Origin: Chitinophagales bacterium
Lineage (GTDB): Bacteria; Bacteroidota; Bacteroidia; Chitinophagales; Chitinophagaceae
NCBI GenBank assembly: GCA_015655015.1
Contig: JAATFV010000019.1
Span: 1-61,746 of the forward strand
DNA length: 61,746 nt
Direction: 5' to 3'
The notes under the pieces were generated by a model. The model did no database searches. It was not told where the DNA came from and saw nothing but the letters and a program-made list of their open reading frames with translations. The position numbers and the translations under genes are program-made. Of this stretch, positions 23,448-33,022 are shown in pieces; the stretch's first letter is position 1, and every line of letters begins with the position of its first letter.

Positions 23448-24833
23448 ATGAAGATCCGTTATAAAATAATGCTGTTATTTATCCTGCTCGTAACAGCGAT
23501 CATTTCCGTATTGACCTGGTCCGTTTATTATTTTGCCAGGCTGGAAAGGAAACAGGTATTCGAGAAGCGGCTCAAGGCCCGGGCTAATTACAACACCCAG
23601 CTCTATGCCCTGATGGGCGATAGCGCCCTTTCCCTCTTAAGGAGGATGGATACTACTTCCACGGTTGGCTCCCTGCAGTCCCGTAGCATCGTCATCTATT
23701 CCGATGAGGGCGAAATATTATACAAGTTCGATATGCCGGGCAGCATGCCCCTGTCGGTGTCGGGGGATGTGCTGCAGGAGGCCAGGACCAGGGGAGAAAA
23801 GTATTTTACCATTGACAACCGCGATGTGATAGCCATCCACCGGGTCACCTCCCGCAAGTCTTTCATCGTTGTCGTGGCCGGTCATGATGACGATGGCCTG
23901 GAGAGGGTGGCTACCTTGAACAGGATCCTCTTCTTCAGCCTTGTGGTAGGCGTATTTCTCACAGCTGTGGTCAGCTATCTTTTTACCGGCCAGCTGTTGA
24001 GACCCGTTGCACAGATCATTCGGGAGGTGAAGGATATTTCCTCTTATAATCTTTCCCATCGGATCCGGGCGGGCACCGGCCAGGACGAGCTGAGCCAGCT
24101 GGCCAATACGTTCAATGAGCTGCTGGGGAGGCTGCAGGAGTCTTTTGCCATTCAGCGGAGATTTATCTCCAATGCCTCGCATGAGCTCTCTACCCCGCTT
24201 ACTTCCATTTCCAGCCAGGTGGAAGTGGCCCTTCAGAAGGAAAGGGGCGCGCAGGAATACGAGCAGGTATTGTCTTCTATCCGGGAAGACGTACAGCAAA
24301 TGACGCAATTGACCAAAAGCCTGCTGGAGATCGCCAAGACCGGTTCTCAGGGCGGCATTGAATTAAACGAGGTAAGAGTGGACGAAGTGTTGCTGAAGGT
24401 AATGGCCGATGTAAAAAAGCTCAATACCGATTATGATGTGGAACTGAATTTTGGAGAGTTCCCGGAGGATGAAAAAGATTTTGTGGTCTTCGGGAATACG
24501 GAGCTGCTCTATATCGCTTTTAAGAATATTGTAGAGAACGGCTGTAAATACTCCTCGGATAAAAGATCGCTGGTTGATCTTTCATTTGCCCATCACAAGG
24601 TATATGTGCGGGTGTTAAACCAGGGGGATGTAATAGCTGCCGAAGAGATCCACCAGATCTTTCAACCTTTCTACCGGGGCTCGGGAACGGGTAATTCCAG
24701 GGGATTCGGACTTGGACTGGCCCTGGCGCAGCGGATTATCTCCCTGCACAAGGGCTGGATCCACGTGCAGTCGGAACTCACTCATGGCACTGAGTTTACC
24801 GTCCATCTGCCGTCTATCAAGATCTTCAACTGA
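23448..24833 (+). CDS. transmembrane HAMP sensor histidine kinase
   Basis: A 461-residue kinase with two membrane segments (~8-28 and ~160-180) bracketing a ~130-residue periplasmic sensor, a HAMP linker (181-232), HisKA with His245 in SNASHELSTPL, and an HATPase domain (FKNIVENGCKYS, FYRGSGTGNSRGFGLGLALA). The DxGxG box is degenerate (RVLNQGDVI), seen in some active kinases of this group. Just 12 nt separate it from the response regulator stop, so the pair is an operon. Confidence 0.95.
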   Translation: MKIRYKIMLLFILLVTAIISVLTWSVYYFARLERKQVFEKRLKARANYNTQLYALMGDSALSLLRRMDTTSTVGSLQSRSIVIYSDEGEILYKFDMPGSMPLSVSGDVLQEARTRGEKYFTIDNRDVIAIHRVTSRKSFIVVVAGHDDDGLERVATLNRILFFSLVVGVFLTAVVSYLFTGQLLRPVAQIIREVKDISSYNLSHRIRAGTGQDELSQLANTFNELLGRLQESFAIQRRFISNASHELSTPLTSISSQVEVALQKERGAQEYEQVLSSIREDVQQMTQLTKSLLEIAKTGSQGGIELNEVRVDEVLLKVMADVKKLNTDYDVELNFGEFPEDEKDFVVFGNTELLYIAFKNIVENGCKYSSDKRSLVDLSFAHHKVYVRVLNQGDVIAAEEIHQIFQPFYRGSGTGNSRGFGLGLALAQRIISLHKGWIHVQSELTHGTEFTVHLPSIKIFN

Positions 24834-24886
24834 TTTCGGCCTATCCTTTCGTCTTTTCCAGTTATTAGCCTTTTACCCGTACTGCC

Positions 24887-24962
24887 AGGAATGCTGTTAC
24901 TGCAGCGATGGCGTAAGGTTAGGAATGCTGTATGCCGGGAATGGTTGTTTTATCAGGAATGC
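24887..24962. repeat. 34-bp-spaced AGGAATGC repeats
   Basis: AGGAATGC occurs at 24887, 24921 and 24955, exactly 34 bp apart, after the kinase stop and running into the 3' codons of the convergent beta-barrel gene. Sequence between copies is poorly conserved. Confidence 0.4.
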
Positions 24963-25753
24963 CGGTGATCTCCGAAAAGACGGGAATAACCGATCGTGGC
25001 TACGGCAGCGCCTGTATTATTTTTGCCAATGGCTGATCCTTTCTGAATATTGAGAAACCCATAGTTGCCGCCCGCTTCCACAAAAATCCTGTTCTTTTTT
25101 CCGGCAGCATAGGACAGTCCGATGTTCCCCTCGACGCCAAAATTGGTGGTGTGCAGCTGGCTTTTTATATCTGTGGTCTTGTCGAAGGACTGGGGCCCGC
25201 CGGGCACAGGCTGCATGGCGGCAGCGTCTGCATACATAGTGCTATTGCCGCTGGTCACCTGTTTGGCAGAGAGAAGAAAGCCCAGGTAAGGACCCGCTTC
25301 CGCATAGAACCTCCAGGGTGATGCGGCGCCGAGCCTCCAGCCGAATTTTGCCAAAATTGGGATCAGCAAATAGTTGAGTTTGGCTTCACTTTTAAAGTTG
25401 GCGTACAGGTATGTGGGTGGGGGAATATTTTGTGACTGAAAATATTGAACGATGGCGTCGGGGGTGGGCAGCGCCTGCATGCCCTTTTTCTTTCCGCCCT
25501 GGGAAGAGTATTCGGCACGCCCTTCCAGGGAAAACAGCGTCGAAAAATGATATTCGCCCGATACTCCGAAATCCGGCCCCAGGCGGGAGCTATAGCCTGT
25601 GTTGAGCGGATTGGTCTGAGAGCCTCCTGCTGTCAGGTTGGGAATGCTGAGTCCTCCTCTGGCGCCGATCTCCCATTGAGCATGGACTACTGTAAGATGG
25701 GATACGATCAGAAAAAGCGCGAGGGCTGTCCGGGGCAAAAAAAGCTTTGTCAT
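24953..25753 (-). CDS. outer-membrane beta-barrel protein (porin/PorT-like)
   Basis: A 266-residue protein with a signal peptide (residues 1-25, cleavage near VHAQ) and the alternating aromatic/hydrophobic strands of the PF13568-type outer-membrane beta-barrel group (WEIGARGGLSIPNL, FYAEAGPYLGFLLS, FVEAGGNYGFLNI). The terminal strand ends in YSRLFGDHRHS rather than in a C-terminal aromatic residue. The role is not known; members are structural or small channel proteins. It is convergent with the two-component operon, which could regulate it. Confidence 0.8.
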   Translation of the reverse strand: MTKLFLPRTALALFLIVSHLTVVHAQWEIGARGGLSIPNLTAGGSQTNPLNTGYSSRLGPDFGVSGEYHFSTLFSLEGRAEYSSQGGKKKGMQALPTPDAIVQYFQSQNIPPPTYLYANFKSEAKLNYLLIPILAKFGWRLGAASPWRFYAEAGPYLGFLLSAKQVTSGNSTMYADAAAMQPVPGGPQSFDKTTDIKSQLHTTNFGVEGNIGLSYAAGKKNRIFVEAGGNYGFLNIQKGSAIGKNNTGAAVATIGYSRLFGDHRHS

Positions 25754-25855
25754 GTTCTTTTTTTTAGAATGAATAATCCTTTCCGCGGCAAATCCTTGCT
25801 ATTACGGTCTAACAACACCGGTACCCACGGAAATGTTTACAAAGGGCGGTTGAAA

Positions 25856-28501
25856 TTACTTCTTATTTTCTTCAGCCCTCACTGCTGGCGGGGCGACGCT
25901 AACCTTTCTCGGCATCAATAACTTGGCGATAAGGCCGGTCCAGCCCGTCTGGTGAGAGGCCCCGATGCCTCTTCCGTTATCGCCATGGAAATATTCATGG
26001 AAGAGCAGGTGATCTTTGAAATGAGGGTCATTTTGCATTTTCCCGGAATCGCCGAATACAGGGCGCCGGCCATTTTCGTCGCGCAAAAAGAGCTTTGCCA
26101 GCCTTTTGGACAGCTCGATACTGATCTCGTTGAGCGTATAAAATTTACCCGAATTCGTCGGGCATTCCACTTTGAAATCATCCCCGTAGTAATGATGAAA
26201 CCGCTGCAAAGATTCAATGAGGAGAAAATTCACCGGCAGCCAGACAGGCCCTCTCCAGTTGGAGTTGCCGCCAAATAATGATACGTCGGATTCCCCGGGT
26301 GTATAGTGTACGCTCAGCACCTGCCCGTCTACACGAAATTCATAGGGATGCTGCTCATAAATTTTGGAAAGGGAACGGATGCCATGGTCGCTGAGGAACT
26401 CCGTCTCGTCCAGCATGCGGTGGAGGATCCTTTTGATGCGGTGGCCCCGTAAAAGGGATAATAAATGCTTCTCTTCCGATCCTTTTTCATGCCAGCGGGA
26501 TACCAGGGAGGTCAGGTCAGGGCGGTGTTCCAATAACCATTTAAGCCGTTTGGCGAACTCGGGCAGGGATTGCAGGATCTCATCGTCGATCACTTCCACG
26601 GCGAAGAAGGGCACGAGGCCTACCATCGAGCGTAATTTCATCTTGACATTGGCATCGTTCGGCAGCCGGATAGTATCATAGAAAAATTCATCCTCATTGT
26701 CCCACAGGCCATCCGTACCGCCCATGCTGGCCATGGCCCCGGCAATATGAAGAAAATGCTCGAAGAACTTATTGGCCATGTCCTGGTAGATCGGGTTGGT
26801 CATCGACAGCTCCAATGCAATGCGCATCAGGTTCAGGGAATACGTGGCCATCCAGCTGGTGCCATCGGCCTGTTCCAGTCGTCCCCCTTCCGGCAGATGG
26901 GCATTATTGCGATCAAAAAGACCGATATTGTCCATTCCCAGGAAACCTCCTTCAAAAATATTGTTGCCTTCCGCATCTTTTCGGTTGACCCACCACGTGA
27001 AATTGAGTAAAAGCTTGTGAAAGACAGTCTCCAGGAAATCGATATCCCCCTTTCCGCCATGCTCATGCTTATCGATCTCATATACCCGGTAGGCCGCCCA
27101 TGCATGGACGGGAGGGTTGGTATCACTGAGCGACCATTCATAAGCCGGCAGCTGGCCATTCGGATGCATATACCAGTCATGGGTGAGCAGCAGCAGCTGG
27201 TGTTTGGCGAAGTCGGGATCTATCAGCGCGAAAGTAATGCAATGGAAAGCGAGGTCCCAGGCGGCATACCATGGATATTCCCACTTATCCGGCATGGAGA
27301 TGACATTGCTGTTGACCAGGTGTTTCCATTCCTTGTTCCTTCCCTTCAGGCGCTCAGCAGGCGGGGGAGGCTGGTGCGGATCACCTTTCAGCCATTGGTC
27401 CACATCATAATAATAAAGCTGTTTGCTCCACAACATCCCGGCAAATGCCTGCCGCTGCACCAGCTTTTCATCCTCACTGGTCATCTCCTGCTGAAACTCC
27501 TGATAAAATACATTGGTTTCTTCTTTCCGGGCTGAAAAGATCTCCTCAAAATCTTTGAAAGGAGTGGAATTGTTATGGGGTTCCAGCCGCAGGCGGACGG
27601 AGATGCACTGGCCGGCCGGTACGACCAGGTCATAACTCAAAGCCACCTTGGTCCCCTGCTGGTAGTTCACTGCCTGGGTATTCCCATGCACGATGTATTC
27701 ATTGATACCGTCCTTGAAATAACCCGGCTTGTCGACACCGTATAGTTTTTTCTGATTGGTCTCGTTGTCACAGAAAAGGTGTTCGTCCCTTTCCTCTCCG
27801 TGCATGACAAGCTCTCCCAGCTCATTGTGCTGAATGATGATGTTCCCTTCATTGGAGGACATCATGAGCGGCTTGTAGTCGCTATATCCCCAGCTCCAGG
27901 TATTGCGAAACCAGAGCGTGGGCAATAGGTGGAGGGGGGCGTCTTTGGAACCCCGGTTGTGCACCGTGATCCGTATCAGCGTATCATCTATATCCGCCTT
28001 GGCGTATTCTATGAATACGTCGAAGTATTTGTTCTCATTAAAAATGCCGGTATCCAATAATTCAAATTCCGGGTCTGTCCGGGTCCTCCGGCGATTCTCC
28101 TCCAATAGCTGGCTATACGGGTATTCGGCCTGAGGATACTTATACAGCATCTTCATATAAGAGTGCGTGGGAGAGGAGTCAAGGTAATAGTAGAGCTCTT
28201 TCACATCTTCTCCATGATTGCCCTCATAACCGGTGAGGCCGAATAGCCGTTCTTTCAGGATCGGGTCCTTTTTATTCCACAGACCTATGGCGAAACATAA
28301 AAATTGTTTCTTATCGGAAAAGCCTCCGATGCCTTCCTCGCCCCAGCGCCAGGCCTTGCTGCGGGCCATCTCATGCGTAGTATAGGTCCAGGGCTCTCCA
28401 TCGGCGCTGTAATCTTCCCGCACCGTGCCCCATTGACGTTCGGAGACATAAGGTCCCCATTTTTTCCAGTCGGTATTTTTTAGCCGTTCTTTTTCAGTCA
28501 T
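25856..28501 (-). CDS. GH63-like glucosidase
   Basis: An 881-residue cytoplasmic enzyme with the (alpha/alpha)6 barrel of GH63-type glucosidases. Recognisable stretches are RSKAWRWGEEGIGG near the N-terminus, the YPWYAAWDLAFHCI and GGFLGMDNIGLFDR motifs at mid-length, and GGNSNWRGPVWLPVNFLLIE towards the C-terminus. Such bacterial proteins cleave alpha-glucosides or glucosyl/mannosyl-glycerate type solutes. The exact substrate is open. No signal peptide is present. It lies 10 nt downstream of an SDR annotated as glucose dehydrogenase-like and is probably cotranscribed with it, so released glucose could be oxidised next. Confidence 0.88.
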   Translation of the reverse strand: MTEKERLKNTDWKKWGPYVSERQWGTVREDYSADGEPWTYTTHEMARSKAWRWGEEGIGGFSDKKQFLCFAIGLWNKKDPILKERLFGLTGYEGNHGEDVKELYYYLDSSPTHSYMKMLYKYPQAEYPYSQLLEENRRRTRTDPEFELLDTGIFNENKYFDVFIEYAKADIDDTLIRITVHNRGSKDAPLHLLPTLWFRNTWSWGYSDYKPLMMSSNEGNIIIQHNELGELVMHGEERDEHLFCDNETNQKKLYGVDKPGYFKDGINEYIVHGNTQAVNYQQGTKVALSYDLVVPAGQCISVRLRLEPHNNSTPFKDFEEIFSARKEETNVFYQEFQQEMTSEDEKLVQRQAFAGMLWSKQLYYYDVDQWLKGDPHQPPPPAERLKGRNKEWKHLVNSNVISMPDKWEYPWYAAWDLAFHCITFALIDPDFAKHQLLLLTHDWYMHPNGQLPAYEWSLSDTNPPVHAWAAYRVYEIDKHEHGGKGDIDFLETVFHKLLLNFTWWVNRKDAEGNNIFEGGFLGMDNIGLFDRNNAHLPEGGRLEQADGTSWMATYSLNLMRIALELSMTNPIYQDMANKFFEHFLHIAGAMASMGGTDGLWDNEDEFFYDTIRLPNDANVKMKLRSMVGLVPFFAVEVIDDEILQSLPEFAKRLKWLLEHRPDLTSLVSRWHEKGSEEKHLLSLLRGHRIKRILHRMLDETEFLSDHGIRSLSKIYEQHPYEFRVDGQVLSVHYTPGESDVSLFGGNSNWRGPVWLPVNFLLIESLQRFHHYYGDDFKVECPTNSGKFYTLNEISIELSKRLAKLFLRDENGRRPVFGDSGKMQNDPHFKDHLLFHEYFHGDNGRGIGASHQTGWTGLIAKLLMPRKVSVAPPAVRAEENKK

Positions 28502-28511
28502 TTCAATTTGT

Positions 28512-29321
28512 TTATCCGTTCGTGCTGAATCCGGGATATAAGGTCATTCCCCCGTCGACGAACAGGGTGATGCCTGTTACATAGTCGGAGTCGTCACTGG
28601 CGAGCCATACGGCAGCTGCCCCTATATCTTCGACTACACCTACCCGGTTGTAAGGGATGAGCTCCAGTAATTTCTTTTCTGCAGCGGGAGTTTCCCAGGC
28701 CGTGTGATTGATCGGGGTCTTGATGGCGCCTGGCCCGATGCTGTTAACGCGGATCTTATAAGGAGCGAACTCCTGGGCAATGCTTTTCATCAGCTGCATG
28801 ATACCGCCTTTGCTGGTGGCATAATTCGCATGACCTCCCCAGGGAATGACTTCATGCACGCTGCTCATGCAGATGATCTTTCCGGCGGCTTTGGATTTTT
28901 CCGGTACGACTCCTCTTTTAAGAAACTCCCGGATAGCTTCCCGGGCGCAGAGGAACTGGCCGGTGAGATTGACCCCCAATACCGTATTCCATTGTTCCAG
29001 GGTCATATCCTGGAAAGGGGAGTCCCGTTGCAGCCCTGCATTGTTCACGAGAATATCCACCGTACCGAATTGCGCGATCACATCGGCAAACATTTTTTGC
29101 ACTTCTCCTTCCTTACTGACATCGCACTGATAGGTAATTCCCAGGCCGGCGGAGCTTTTTATTTCTTCCATCACGGCTTCTGCGGCAGCCTTAGCGGCTT
29201 CTACCGGGTAATTGACGACTACGGTGGCTCCTGCTGCCGCCAGTGCTTTGGATACACCGGCTCCGATGCCGGAGCTGGCGCCGGTAATAATGGCTATCTG
29301 CCCTTGTAGTTTTTTTTCCAT
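28512..29321 (-). CDS. SDR, glucose 1-dehydrogenase-like
   Basis: A 269-residue classical SDR from the ATG at 29321; an upstream ATG at 29360 adds 13 residues before the family start. It has TGASSGIGAG near residue 12, NNAGLQRDSPF, catalytic Ser in SSVHEV, YATSKGG and a C-terminal DGGMTLYPGF. This fits glucose 1-dehydrogenase and related polyol dehydrogenases. It precedes the GH63 gene by 10 nt in the same direction. The substrate specificity is inferred only from family and neighbour. Confidence 0.88.
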   Translation of the reverse strand: MEKKLQGQIAIITGASSGIGAGVSKALAAAGATVVVNYPVEAAKAAAEAVMEEIKSSAGLGITYQCDVSKEGEVQKMFADVIAQFGTVDILVNNAGLQRDSPFQDMTLEQWNTVLGVNLTGQFLCAREAIREFLKRGVVPEKSKAAGKIICMSSVHEVIPWGGHANYATSKGGIMQLMKSIAQEFAPYKIRVNSIGPGAIKTPINHTAWETPAAEKKLLELIPYNRVGVVEDIGAAAVWLASDDSDYVTGITLFVDGGMTLYPGFSTNG

Positions 29322-29561
29322 GGTAATGGTATACAATTGTTTGTCAATTCGATATCTCAATCAATATACCGATTTAAACCATGTGGGGCGGGATACCCGG
29401 CATTAATTTTTGCGTAAATTAAATTATATGTCATTGGTGAAAGTCCCGTCATGGTTGTTATGGGATAAGAGGGGCCGGCAGTCAAAAAAAGGACTATTAT
29501 ATAGGGAAATATCCGTATATTTAATAGGAGTTCTTTTTTTCTTACCTAAAAACGATGCCAT

Positions 29562-29993
29562 ATGAACCTCGTACAACGTGTGGAACACTGGGGAGATACC
29601 CATCATCCTCAATGGCTCGATATTCTGCGTATCGCCCTGGGCGTTTTCCTTTGTTATAAGGGCGTTGAATTTCTTACGAATATGAGCGGCATGCTGGCCC
29701 TGATGACGACTAAGATGTCCTTCGGTTCCTTTACTTCTGTGCTGATGAGCAATTACATTTCCTTTGCCCATATACTGGGAGGTATTCTGCTGATCCTGGG
29801 TGTGCTGACCCGTTTCGCCTGTATCCTTCAGATACCGATCCTGATAGGGGCCATTTTCTTTATTAATGCATCTCCGGATATGTACAGGCCCTTTTCCCAA
29901 ATGCTGCTTGCTATCGTGGTGCTCCTTTTGCTGGTACTCTTTTTGATCGTGGGCAACGGGCGATTACAGTTCCTTAAATTTTCGGAAAAGTAA
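29562..29993 (+). CDS. DoxX family membrane protein
   Basis: A 143-residue protein with four predicted membrane helices in the DoxX pattern (RIALGVFLCYKGVEFL, SFAHILGGILLILGVLTRFA, LQIPILIGAIFF, LAIVVLLLLVLFLIVG). DoxX proteins are small quinone- or redox-associated membrane proteins whose function is mostly unknown. It is divergent from the SDR-GH63 pair and convergent with the acyl-CoA ligase gene. A short GGCCGGTAA duplication follows its stop. Confidence 0.88.
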   Translation: MNLVQRVEHWGDTHHPQWLDILRIALGVFLCYKGVEFLTNMSGMLALMTTKMSFGSFTSVLMSNYISFAHILGGILLILGVLTRFACILQIPILIGAIFFINASPDMYRPFSQMLLAIVVLLLLVLFLIVGNGRLQFLKFSEK

Positions 29994-29998
29994 TCCAG

Positions 29999-30037
29999 TT
30001 GGCCGGTAATAGAGGTAAGCTGGCCGGTAACAATAAG
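29999..30037. repeat. imperfect ~21-bp tandem duplication
   Basis: TTGGCCGGTAATAGAGGTAAGC is followed at once by CTGGCCGGTAACAATAAG-type sequence. It fills the whole gap between the convergent DoxX and acyl-CoA ligase genes. Confidence 0.5.
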
Positions 30038-31816
30038 TTAGGCATAGATCTTTTCGATCGCGTCGCGGTATTTTTCCGTGATGACCTTGCGTTTGAGGCT
30101 GAGCTTGGGCGTCATCTCGCCGGTCAGGACCGTCCATTCAGCCGGCAGCAATTCAAATCTTTTGATCTGCTCGACGTGGCTGAAATGTTTGTTATAGCTC
30201 TCCACTATCTCCTGGTAGAGACCGATAATTTTGGGATGCCGGATCAGCTCTGCATTCGTGCCTTCCGGGATGTCATGCTGCCGGCACCAGTCTTTCAGGT
30301 AGCTGAAAGAAGGAACGATCAGGGCGCCGACAAATTTCCTTTCCGGGCCTACGACGATGATCTGTTCGACAAAGGGGGATTCCTGTAATTTACTTTCTAT
30401 CATCAGGGGAGCTACATACTTGCCTCCGCTGGTCTTGAACATTTCCTTTTTACGATCGGTGATCTTCAGGTATTTCCCGTTGATCAGCACGCCGATATCG
30501 CCGGTATGGAACCAGCCGCCTTCCAGGGCTTCTGCCGTCAGGTCGGGGCGTTTGTAATAACCGATCATCACATTGGGACCTTTACAGAGGATCTCTCCGT
30601 CTTCCGCGATCTTCACTTCTACGTCGGGGATAATAGGGCCTACGGTGCCGAACATGCGATCTTCTACCTGGAGACGGTTGACGCTGATCACAGGTGATGT
30701 TTCGGTAAGGCCATAACCTTCCAGGATAGGTATCCGGGCGGCGGTAAAAATACGGATCAGCCTCACCTGGCAGGCGGCGCCCCCGCTGGCGACGCAGGTA
30801 AGGTTGTTGCCCAGGGCCTCCCTCCATTTACTGAAAATAAGCTTGTTGGCCAGCGACAGCTGCAGGTTATACCAGGCCCCCATGGATTTATTGATCTCAT
30901 AACGGGCGGCCAGCCCATGTGCCCAGAAGAACAATTTTTTCTTTACGCCTGTCAGCTCAGCTCCTTTCTGCATGATCCGGTCGTAGACTTTCTCCAGCAG
31001 GCGGGGGACGGTAACGAACATCTGGGGTTTCACTTCTTTGAGGTTCTCGCCGATCGTATCCATGTTCTCTGCATAATAGATAGAGCTGCCGCTAAAAAGG
31101 TAGACATAGGTCAGCATACGCTCATAGATGTGGTTGAGCGGCAGAAAGCTGAGCGCCCGGATAGGGCCCCGGGGAAGACAGGGAATGCAGGATACCACAT
31201 TGCTGAGGATATTCTTATGAGAGAGCATGACTCCTTTAGGTATGCCGGTGGTGCCTGAAGTATAAATGATGGTAGCCAGGTCCTCGTACTGTATTTTATC
31301 GCGGATAGCGGGAAGGCGGTCCAGGTTGGCGGGTGTGGCGCTCTCCGGCAGCTCTTTCCAATGCCGGGCATTCGCTACGTGCTCGAAAGTATAAATTTCC
31401 TGCAGGCCGGGTACTTTGTCCCGGATGCTCAGCACTTTCTGTAATAATTCTTCGTCGTTGACGAAGATGAGCTTAACCTGCGCCTCATTCAGGATAAATT
31501 CCAGCTCAGCAACGGTGATGGTAGGATAGATCGGGGTCAGTACGGCGCCGATCTGTTGTACGGCCAGGTCGACCATTACCCATTCCGGGCGATTTTTAGC
31601 TATGATGGCGACTTTATCCATGCCTTCCTCCGTTCTGTCACCGCCGGAAATACCCAATCCAAGGAGGGCGGCGCTCAATTTATTTACGGTATCATTTACC
31701 TCCGTAGAGCTATAGGTCTTCCACTGGCCATTTTCTTTTGCTGCCAGCACATCCGGCAGCGGTGATTTTCCCTGGTAAATTTGCAGGCAATCGAACAATC
31801 GTGTTGGTCCGGTCAT
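30038..31816 (-). CDS. long-chain fatty acid-CoA ligase (AMP-forming)
   Basis: A 592-residue ANL-superfamily enzyme that activates fatty acids to acyl-CoA through an acyl-adenylate. The AMP-binding P-loop is IIYTSGTTGIPKGV. The A5 motif reads EGYGLTETSPVI, the A7 motif GGWFHTGDIGVL, and the C-terminal hinge and catalytic-lysine region KEMFKTSGGKYVAP is present. The length fits the FadD15-like group common in Bacteroidota. It is membrane-associated in family members but has no transmembrane helix. It is apparently monocistronic, with 62 nt of noncoding DNA behind the DoxX gene. Confidence 0.94.
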   Translation of the reverse strand: MTGPTRLFDCLQIYQGKSPLPDVLAAKENGQWKTYSSTEVNDTVNKLSAALLGLGISGGDRTEEGMDKVAIIAKNRPEWVMVDLAVQQIGAVLTPIYPTITVAELEFILNEAQVKLIFVNDEELLQKVLSIRDKVPGLQEIYTFEHVANARHWKELPESATPANLDRLPAIRDKIQYEDLATIIYTSGTTGIPKGVMLSHKNILSNVVSCIPCLPRGPIRALSFLPLNHIYERMLTYVYLFSGSSIYYAENMDTIGENLKEVKPQMFVTVPRLLEKVYDRIMQKGAELTGVKKKLFFWAHGLAARYEINKSMGAWYNLQLSLANKLIFSKWREALGNNLTCVASGGAACQVRLIRIFTAARIPILEGYGLTETSPVISVNRLQVEDRMFGTVGPIIPDVEVKIAEDGEILCKGPNVMIGYYKRPDLTAEALEGGWFHTGDIGVLINGKYLKITDRKKEMFKTSGGKYVAPLMIESKLQESPFVEQIIVVGPERKFVGALIVPSFSYLKDWCRQHDIPEGTNAELIRHPKIIGLYQEIVESYNKHFSHVEQIKRFELLPAEWTVLTGEMTPKLSLKRKVITEKYRDAIEKIYA

Positions 31817-31956
31817 AGTTATTATGCTAAATTTTTAATAGCGTATTTCCGGTAGCCAAATTAGACAAAAAACAAAGAAGGACAAATAAAAAAAGGTTTA
31901 TGATCCCCGTTGGATGTCAATGGGTTGTTAACGGGCTAAGATGGTCCGGGAACTGA

Positions 31957-32982
31957 TTATTTGGATGCTGTCTGATAGTACTGGCCTTCCGGCAGCTTGA
32001 AGATCCTGCCCTTTTGGAAATTGGTGAAGCGGCTGTAATCGTCGCTATGGGCGGTGCTCCAGGCCTGGAAGGCCGACAGGTTCTCCGCCGCGCCGAAGAT
32101 CCACTGATTATAGGCATCGAACAGGCCTTCTTTTAACAATTGACGCTGGTAATCGAAGAGCCGGAAAGGGAAACTACCGGTCGGCGGATATTTTTCGAAC
32201 CAGGTAAGGATGAATTTTGTCCGTAACACGATCAGGTTCTCTGTTGTAATACCCTGTGCAACGGCGGGGCTCTCTTTGCTGAGCACGTTCAGGTATGCTG
32301 TGACAAAAGGGGATTTGCTGTTTTGGTTTTTTAACACGTCTCCGTCGGCGAAAAGCTTTTTATAACTTTCCAGGAGGTAGTTCTTCATTTCGGCGGTACG
32401 CTTGCTATAGCTTTCCAGGTTTACAAAGGTTTCCCCATAGAGGATGCCCCAGACCTTATCATCCGTGAGAAAATAGTATTTGGCAGCATTATAATAATTG
32501 GAGGAATAATTGGGATCTATTTCGATGCCTTTTTCCCACTGTTTGATGGCGGCATTATCCTGCCGGGCATAGAGCATCTCGCCATATTCGTTATAGAGTA
32601 CGCCGCTCCGGGGAAATCTTTTAATACCGGCCTTATAGAGCCTTTCACATTCCCTGGGGTCGTCGATGGCTTTATAGAACATTCCTGTCATCTGGTAGCA
32701 TTGAACATCAGCGTCCTGCCGTTCCGTCAGGGAACGGGCGATGTTCAATCCCTTGGGATAGTCCCGTTGCAGATAGTAGTTAAAGGAAAGGTCCTTGAGC
32801 AATTCGATATTCTGAGGATCTTTTTGTACGGCTCCCGTCAATACCACGATGGCGTTGGCGTAGTCGCCTTGCCGGGTAAAGGTCTTAGCGGTCTCCTGTA
32901 ATGTATGTGCGTCGGGTTGTTGGGCGAGGGTAGAAAGACTGGCGAAGACCAGTATGCAGGGTAAAAGAAGATTCCTGTTCAT
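31957..32982 (-). CDS. exported tetratricopeptide-repeat protein
   Basis: A 341-residue protein with a signal peptide (cleavage near STLAQQ) and tandem TPRs over residues ~25-200 (TFTRQGDYANAIVVLTGAVQ, SGVLYNEYGEMLYARQDNAA). A C-terminal helical/aromatic domain follows (AYNQWIFGAAENLSAFQAWS). It probably acts as a periplasmic scaffold. The partner is unknown. A -7-like TATCTTTA lies ~20 nt upstream on the minus strand. Lies between acyl-CoA ligase and DUF1015 genes with no close operon spacing. Confidence 0.8.
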   Translation of the reverse strand: MNRNLLLPCILVFASLSTLAQQPDAHTLQETAKTFTRQGDYANAIVVLTGAVQKDPQNIELLKDLSFNYYLQRDYPKGLNIARSLTERQDADVQCYQMTGMFYKAIDDPRECERLYKAGIKRFPRSGVLYNEYGEMLYARQDNAAIKQWEKGIEIDPNYSSNYYNAAKYYFLTDDKVWGILYGETFVNLESYSKRTAEMKNYLLESYKKLFADGDVLKNQNSKSPFVTAYLNVLSKESPAVAQGITTENLIVLRTKFILTWFEKYPPTGSFPFRLFDYQRQLLKEGLFDAYNQWIFGAAENLSAFQAWSTAHSDDYSRFTNFQKGRIFKLPEGQYYQTASK

Positions 32983-33022
32983 GCTTTTCTGCTTTTTGGA
33001 CGCTAAAGATAAAGGTTTGCAA

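Noticed and set aside
24953..24962. Third AGGAATGC copy as a regulatory site
   Set aside because: It lies in the last codons of the beta-barrel gene; only the exact 34-bp spacing is notable, and internal sequence is not conserved.
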